Below the pieces are notes generated by a model. The model ran no database searches, had not been told where the DNA came from, and saw nothing but the letters and a program-made list of their open reading frames with translations. DNA of 32,515 nt from contig CAJXHL010000001.1 of NCBI GenBank assembly GCA_913054335.1, positions 86,502 through 119,016 on the forward strand. Reading direction: 5' to 3'. Shown here one piece after another: positions 28,457 through 32,515 of the stretch. Source of the DNA: an uncultured Gammaproteobacteria bacterium (GTDB lineage Bacteria > Pseudomonadota > Gammaproteobacteria > PS1 > Pseudothioglobaceae). The position numbers were made by a program, and so were the translations under genes. The number at the start of each line of letters is the position of its first letter. The first letter of the stretch is position 1.

Positions 28457-29239
28457 ATGCAAAGATCTCTATTAACTGCTGCTAAAAGATTTGTCAATTC
28501 ACAGGGTTTTGATTCCGCAGCAATTTTATCTTTTAAAACTTTATTTGCCTTTGTGCCAGCCTTGGCACTAGCTTTAAGTGTTTTTTCTCTGAGTGATTAT
28601 TTTATTGATTTTCAAGGACAATTAGAAACGTTTACGTTTCAACACGTTCTTCCAAGTGATGCCAATCAGGCAAAAATCTACTTAGCTGCCTTTATCTCTC
28701 AAGCGCAATCACTGCGTGGCCCCAGTATTGTGTTTTTTGTGCTAACGGGTGGATTCTTACTGCTAAGTATTGACCAAAGAATGAACTTAATTTGGGGTAG
28801 AGAGTCGCAGCGAAATTGGCTTAAAGGCTTATTTTCCTATCTCTTTGTGTTGTTCGTCGGGCCAATTTTATTGGGCGCTTCTTTGTTTTTCAGTTCTTAT
28901 ATGTTGGCCTTTGATTTGTTGACGCCATTATCTGATTATGTTTTTACATCGTATTTAATGGCTTTTGGCTTGTCGTGCTTGGGCTTAAGTCTCACCTATT
29001 TATTGGTACCTATCTCCAAAGTGCGCTTTAGTAGCGCTTTAACAGCAGGTGTTATGGCCGCATCTTTATTGGAAATCCTCAAATATTCAATCTATAGTTA
29101 TTTGTTTGTGTATTCAAATCTTGAAGTTATTTACGGCACGCTGTCGACGCTGTTGTTATTGCTTTTTTGGGTCTACATTGCTTGGGCGGTTATTCTTTTT
29201 GGCGCGAGTGTTTGCTATGCCCTAGACAACGAGTCTTAA
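28457..29239 (+). CDS. YihY family inner membrane protein
   Basis: A 260-residue polytopic membrane protein of the YihY/BrkB family (once called ribonuclease BN in error). Its molecular function is not established. The N-terminal block AAILSFKTLFAFVPALALAL is the family's conserved first membrane segment after a short amphipathic helix. Further segments follow at about residues 90-108, 122-150, 170-190, 200-225 and 230-255, and the end reads LLLLFWVYIAWAVILFGASV, a strongly conserved family block. A tryptophan-bearing loop (NLIWGRESQRNWLKG) is also typical. It is preceded by the repeat-rich region and followed after 58 bases by ribE. Confidence 0.88.
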   Translation: MQRSLLTAAKRFVNSQGFDSAAILSFKTLFAFVPALALALSVFSLSDYFIDFQGQLETFTFQHVLPSDANQAKIYLAAFISQAQSLRGPSIVFFVLTGGFLLLSIDQRMNLIWGRESQRNWLKGLFSYLFVLFVGPILLGASLFFSSYMLAFDLLTPLSDYVFTSYLMAFGLSCLGLSLTYLLVPISKVRFSSALTAGVMAASLLEILKYSIYSYLFVYSNLEVIYGTLSTLLLLLFWVYIAWAVILFGASVCYALDNES

Positions 29240-29297
29240 TCGTTACATTTGTTTGATTTAGCGTAAAATTCGCCTTAATTTACAAGCCCTATACGTT

Positions 29298-29900
29298 ATG
29301 TTCACAGGAATCATTCAAGCCGTTGGAAAAATCCAAGATGTCAAGGTGTCTGAGAAGGGCGCATGTTTTGTTTTTGAGTCAAATACTCTTGGTTTAAATG
29401 ATGCAAAAATTGGTGACAGCATTGCAGTTAATGGCGTTTGTTTGACTGCGGTGGAATTAACAAACAGTTGCTTCTCAGCAGACGTTTCTCAGGAAACGCT
29501 GGATTGCTCTATTTTTGCCAATCTTCAAACAGGTGATAAGGTAAATCTTGAAAAGGCATTGAGGCTCAATCAGGGCATTGATGGTCATTTGGTTAGTGGT
29601 CATGTGGATGGTGTGGGTGTCGTTAGCAATCGCTTCAGCGAAGGTGAAAGTACGCGCTTCGAGATTACTGTTGACGAGGATTTGGTAAAATACATCGCTC
29701 GCAAGGGCTCAATTTGTATAAATGGCGTCAGCTTGACGGTTAACAGTATTGAGGGCAATGTATTTGGTGTCAATATTGTGCCGCATACTTTTACAGTCAC
29801 TACGCTGGGTGATTTACATATTAGCGCTGAGGTGAACGTAGAAATCGATATTATTGCACGGCATTTAGAGCAATTATTAAACAACACAAAAACCTCTTAG
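29298..29900 (+). CDS. ribE: Riboflavin synthase alpha subunit
   Basis: RibE dismutates two molecules of 6,7-dimethyl-8-ribityllumazine to give riboflavin. The 200-residue product is made of two similar barrels. The first runs MFTGIIQAVGKIQ, GDSIAVNGVCLTAVEL, FSADVSQETL; the second GHLVSGHVDGVG, KGSICINGVSLTVNSI, FGVNIVPHTFTVTTLGDL. The duplication and the N-terminal MFTGI are diagnostic. It opens a run ribE-ribB-ribH-nusB with 22, 7 and 15 bases between genes. In the 58 bases upstream there is no sign of an FMN riboswitch, and ribD is absent. Confidence 0.96.
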   Translation: MFTGIIQAVGKIQDVKVSEKGACFVFESNTLGLNDAKIGDSIAVNGVCLTAVELTNSCFSADVSQETLDCSIFANLQTGDKVNLEKALRLNQGIDGHLVSGHVDGVGVVSNRFSEGESTRFEITVDEDLVKYIARKGSICINGVSLTVNSIEGNVFGVNIVPHTFTVTTLGDLHISAEVNVEIDIIARHLEQLLNNTKTS

Positions 29901-29922
29901 AATTATTTGAAAACGAATTAAT

Positions 29923-30996
29923 ATGAAAGCAACAACCCAAGAGTTACTAGAAGACTACAGACAGGGAAAGATGATTATCCTTATGGATGACGAGGATCGT
30001 GAAAACGAAGGCGATTTACTTATTCCTGCCGAAAAAGTCACCAAGGAAGGCATTAACTTCATGGCGACTCATGGCCGTGGGCTTATTTGTTTGACCTTAA
30101 CTCGTGATCGATGCAAGCAACTCAATTTGCCATTGATGGTAACGCACAATGGCGATATCCATTCAACTAACTTTACCGTTTCCATAGAAGCGGCAGAAGG
30201 AGTAACAACAGGAATTTCTGCAGCTGATAGAGCGAAAACCGTTCAAGATGCTGTGGCCTCAAATGCTAAGCCAGAAGACATTGTACAACCTGGTCATGTT
30301 TTTCCATTAATGGCGGAACAAGGTGGTGTTTTAATACGCGCTGGCCATACCGAGGCGGGATGTGATTTGGCACGCCTTGCAGGTTTTGAGCCAGCATCGG
30401 TTATTGTTGAAATTCTTAATGACGATGGCACCATGGCGCGTCGTCCAGATTTAGAAGTCTTTGCCGAAAAACACGATATTAAGTGGGGCACGATTGAAGA
30501 CCTTATTCGCTACCGTGTGGAGAACGAAAAAACCATTGAACGTATCAATCAACGACAATTCCAAACACGTTTCGGCAGCTTTAAATTAGTCTCTTATCTT
30601 GACTCAATCAACAACGACACTCATCTTGCTCTAGTGAAAGGAAAAATCACCAAGAAAAGCGAGCCACATGTGCGCGTCCATATGGAAAACATCTTTTCGG
30701 ATGTCTTGCAGGAGAAGAGCTCTGGCTTTAGTGTTGAGAATGCCCTTGAGCAAATTTCAAAAGCTGACACCGGTGTTTTTCTACTACTCAGAAAGCAAGA
30801 CAACCGAGACATTCTTGAGAGCATTGACAACCCTAATTTTAGACAAGCCGACGACCTCAGAACCTTTGGCATTGGTGCGCAAATTCTTGCAGACTTGGGT
30901 GTCTCCCAAATGAAAATCCTAGGTAGCCCAAGAGTATTGCACGGCCTTGAGGGTTTTGGTCTAACCATTAGTGAATACGTAGATACAAAAAAATAA
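29923..30996 (+). CDS. ribB: 3,4-dihydroxy-2-butanone-4-phosphate synthase with degenerate GTP cyclohydrolase II-like domain (RibBX type)
   Basis: Residues 1 to about 200 are a complete DHBP synthase, which makes the four-carbon precursor of riboflavin from ribulose 5-phosphate: DDEDRENEGDLLIPAEKV, THGRGLICL, GVTTGISAADRAKT, GHVFPLMAEQGGVL, RAGHTEAGCDLARLAG. Residues from about 205 on correspond to GTP cyclohydrolase II. There, the zinc-binding stretch with three Cys (HSECLTGDxxxSxRCDC in active enzymes) is replaced by HMENIFSDVLQEKSSGFSVE near residue 253, and the GRxxGL motif by DNRDILES. The second domain is therefore very probably inactive as a cyclohydrolase. Such fusions are known in proteobacteria as RibBX. 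A separate ribA should exist elsewhere. Length (357) is usual for the fusion. Confidence 0.93.
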   Translation: MKATTQELLEDYRQGKMIILMDDEDRENEGDLLIPAEKVTKEGINFMATHGRGLICLTLTRDRCKQLNLPLMVTHNGDIHSTNFTVSIEAAEGVTTGISAADRAKTVQDAVASNAKPEDIVQPGHVFPLMAEQGGVLIRAGHTEAGCDLARLAGFEPASVIVEILNDDGTMARRPDLEVFAEKHDIKWGTIEDLIRYRVENEKTIERINQRQFQTRFGSFKLVSYLDSINNDTHLALVKGKITKKSEPHVRVHMENIFSDVLQEKSSGFSVENALEQISKADTGVFLLLRKQDNRDILESIDNPNFRQADDLRTFGIGAQILADLGVSQMKILGSPRVLHGLEGFGLTISEYVDTKK

Positions 30997-31003
30997 GGAA
31001 TTT

Positions 31004-31498
31004 ATGCCAACATTTAAATTTGATCGCGAAGCCAACGCCACTTTTTTAGCGGATTCGAGAGTCGCTATTATCGTTGCTTATTTCTATAAAGATATTGGCG
31101 ACAAGCTCCTAGCTAGCGCAGAAGAGACGCTTAGAAAGTATGGTATTCAAGATAATAATATTGATGTTTATTGTGCACCTGGTGCATTCGAAGTGCCTTT
31201 AATGGCAAAGCGCCTAGCAAAGAATGGTAATTATGACGGTATTGTTACATTGGGCGCCGTGATTCAGGGCGAAACGCCGCATTTTGACTATGTATGCTCT
31301 GAATGCGCAAGAGGTGTTGCAGACGTCTCTTATCAGTTTGAAACCCCAGTTGCCTTTGGTGTTTTGACAACCGACAATATGGAACAAACGCTTGGTAGGG
31401 CTGGTGGTTACAAAGGAAATAAAGGCGAAGAGGCAACCCTTGCGATGATTGAAATGCTTTATCTTCTTGCTAAGGCGGACGAACAAAGAGCCAACTAA
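31004..31498 (+). CDS. ribH: 6,7-dimethyl-8-ribityllumazine synthase
   Basis: RibH condenses 5-amino-6-ribitylaminouracil with dihydroxybutanone phosphate, the step before RibE. The 164-residue product has the family blocks VAIIVAYFYKDIGDKLL, CAPGAFEVPLMAKRLA, and VTLGAVIQGETPHFDYVCSE with the catalytic His93, then PVAFGVLTTDNMEQTLGRAG. The substrate loop reads AYFYKDI rather than the common RFN, a variation seen in some proteobacterial lumazine synthases. It lies 7 bases after ribB and 15 before nusB. Confidence 0.94.
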   Translation: MPTFKFDREANATFLADSRVAIIVAYFYKDIGDKLLASAEETLRKYGIQDNNIDVYCAPGAFEVPLMAKRLAKNGNYDGIVTLGAVIQGETPHFDYVCSECARGVADVSYQFETPVAFGVLTTDNMEQTLGRAGGYKGNKGEEATLAMIEMLYLLAKADEQRAN

Positions 31499-31513
31499 AT
31501 CGCAACTTATACC

Positions 31514-31945
31514 ATGCAAAAATCCTTTAAAACTCCAAAACAACGCTCGCGTGAGCGAGTGGTCCAAGCACTTTATCAATGGCGTATTTCTGACGGCGAC
31601 TTGCTTAGTATTGAGCATCAATTCTTAACGCAAAAAGAAGGCAAGATTTCTAAAGCCTTTTTCTCGAACCTTATTCGCGAAATTCCAAAAAACATCACTC
31701 TGCTTGACGAACTAATCGCACCGTGTATCGACCGCGATTTAAAAGAGCTTGGCCCTGTCGAGCATGCAATTCTCTATCTTGGTGCGTTTGAGCTTAAATT
31801 TAGCATTGAAGTGCCTTACAAGGTAGTGATTAATGAATCAGTTGAAATAGCAAAATTGTTTGGTGCTGAAGGCTCTTACAAGTTGGTCAACACCGCTCTA
31901 GATAAGCTTTCGAAAGACTTGCGTAGGGTTGAAATTAACGCTTAA
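31514..31945 (+). CDS. nusB: Transcription antitermination protein NusB
   Basis: NusB binds boxA RNA with NusE (S10) and supports antitermination of rRNA operons. The 143-residue all-helical product starts with the conserved basic opening (KQRSRERVVQALYQWRIS), has LIAPCIDRDLKELGPVEHAI with LYLGAFEL, and ends PYKVVINESVEIAKLFGAEG then LVNTALDKL. Placement after ribH is the classical arrangement. A second antitermination factor, SuhB, is encoded elsewhere in the window (15355-16155). Confidence 0.95.
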   Translation: MQKSFKTPKQRSRERVVQALYQWRISDGDLLSIEHQFLTQKEGKISKAFFSNLIREIPKNITLLDELIAPCIDRDLKELGPVEHAILYLGAFELKFSIEVPYKVVINESVEIAKLFGAEGSYKLVNTALDKLSKDLRRVEINA

Positions 31946-31964
31946 ATAGTTAATTAATCCAGAT

Positions 31965-32474
31965 TTAATAGCTATTATGCTTAAGTGGAAAACGCAACAT
32001 AGCTTCAGCACCTTTTGACATGGCTCGATTAGCCACTGTAATAGTGCCGCCGTGTAGGGTCATAATCTTTTTCGCAAACCGTAATCCAAGACCATTACCT
32101 CTCTTACCTGTTTCAGGGTGAGGCACTGAGTAAAAACGACTAAAGATTTTCTTCTTAGCATATTCAGGTATCCCACTACCATTGTCAATTACCTTGATCG
32201 TTACCCAATTGTTTTGTTCTTTGACTTGGATATGGATGGTTGAAGAATCTGGCGAACCCTCAATGGCTTCGTAAAGTGCTGAATAAGCAAGATCTCGGTC
32301 CTTTTCAGCCAAAGGCAATTGAATTCGTGGAGCGCCCTCAAATAATCGGTAAGGCAGTGGTTGATTATCCCAATCGAGGTATTCCGGTGAGCGAGCATAG
32401 CGGTGAGAATGATGCTTGGTTTGTTGGTGATAACTCCTGACTATCGCGTATCTCTTTGGTCGATTGATACTCAT
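31965..32474 (-). CDS. Chimeric short protein: SagB-type dehydrogenase N-terminus joined to histidine-kinase ATPase domain; probably a deletion fusion
   Basis: The 169-residue frame is made of two unrelated parts. Residues about 8-68 (VRSYHQQTKHHSHRYARSPE, then YLDWDNQPLPYRLFEGAPR) match the start of SagB/ThcOx-type nitroreductase-fold dehydrogenases, but the flavin-binding body is missing. From about residue 72 (SPDSSTIHIQVKE) to the end it is a GHKL ATPase domain like the C-terminus of the kinase CreC: the G1 box DNGSGIPEYA, the F box IFSRFYSVP and the G2 box GNGLGL are present. The N box is broken: LYEAIEGSP stands where a kinase has an LxxNAIEFSP-like sequence, so the Mg-chelating Asn is lost. 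There is no phospho-accepting His, sensor or membrane segment. It is probably a remnant of a deletion joining two genes, or an assembly join. Confidence 0.7.
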   Translation of the reverse strand: MSINRPKRYAIVRSYHQQTKHHSHRYARSPEYLDWDNQPLPYRLFEGAPRIQLPLAEKDRDLAYSALYEAIEGSPDSSTIHIQVKEQNNWVTIKVIDNGSGIPEYAKKKIFSRFYSVPHPETGKRGNGLGLRFAKKIMTLHGGTITVANRAMSKGAEAMLRFPLKHNSY

Positions 32475-32515
32475 TCTTATAAGCCGCCAGGCTTTTCAGA
32501 AAATAAATGCATCTT

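Noticed and set aside
29240-29297. FMN riboswitch before ribE
   Set aside because: The gap is only 58 bases and shows none of the conserved RFN-element blocks.

Overview
This window reads as a compact, moderately AT-rich gammaproteobacterial chromosome segment. The best-supported order-level signals are the hflK-hflC-hisZ-purA-rnr run, the divergent suhB/trmJ pair, the xerC-tsaC-hemF-tusA run, the ftsW-murG pair and the ribE-ribB-ribH-nusB run. Product sequences (LptD, HflK/C, YciK-like SDR, YbiT-type ABC-F, aerobic HemF, RNase T) are typical of free-living or recently host-associated Gammaproteobacteria. A sulfur-oxidiser of the SUP05/Thioglobus type is a guess only; nothing here proves it. 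I see no rRNA, tRNA, CRISPR array, phage or insertion sequence.

Layout. 1-1292: start of lptD (minus, cut by the window edge). 1421-8058: plus-strand run hflK, hflC, hisZ, purA, rnr (membrane protease control, histidine synthesis, adenylate synthesis, RNA decay). 8047-11382: minus-strand nnr (NAD(P)HX repair) and ilvD (branched-chain amino acids). 11455-12641: an ArgA-type GNAT domain with a TTG start, RNase T and a small putative secreted peptide. 12621-13328: plsC (minus). 13467-15352: rmuC and a YciK-like SDR, coupled by ATGA. 15355-16916: suhB and trmJ, divergent with almost no space between them. 17198-19051: htpG (minus) behind a clear bidirectional terminator. 19089-21674: xerC, tsaC, hemF, tusA, all overlapping by 4 or 1 bases. 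21796-23205: glnA with its own promoter candidate, a 21-base palindrome and a strong terminator. 23323-26412: bioB facing murG-ftsW. 26557-28143: YbiT-type ABC-F ATPase. 28144-28456: a structured intergenic region. 28457-31945: YihY-type membrane protein, then ribE, ribB (RibBX type), ribH and nusB. 31965-32474: a short chimeric reading frame.

The content is mostly housekeeping, and I found no convincing new multi-gene system. The points that deserve a second look are: the 169-residue frame at 31965-32474, which joins the N-terminus of a SagB-type dehydrogenase to the C-terminal ATPase of a CreC-like histidine kinase; rmuC, whose membrane anchor can only be translated from an ATA or ATT codon behind a good Shine-Dalgarno; the RibB fusion with a GTP cyclohydrolase II domain that has lost its zinc cysteines; the lone ArgA acetyltransferase domain; the putative secreted peptide tucked between rnt and plsC; and several inverted repeats at promoters (bioB, glnA, nnr, lptD/hflK, ilvD/argA-like) and upstream of yihY.
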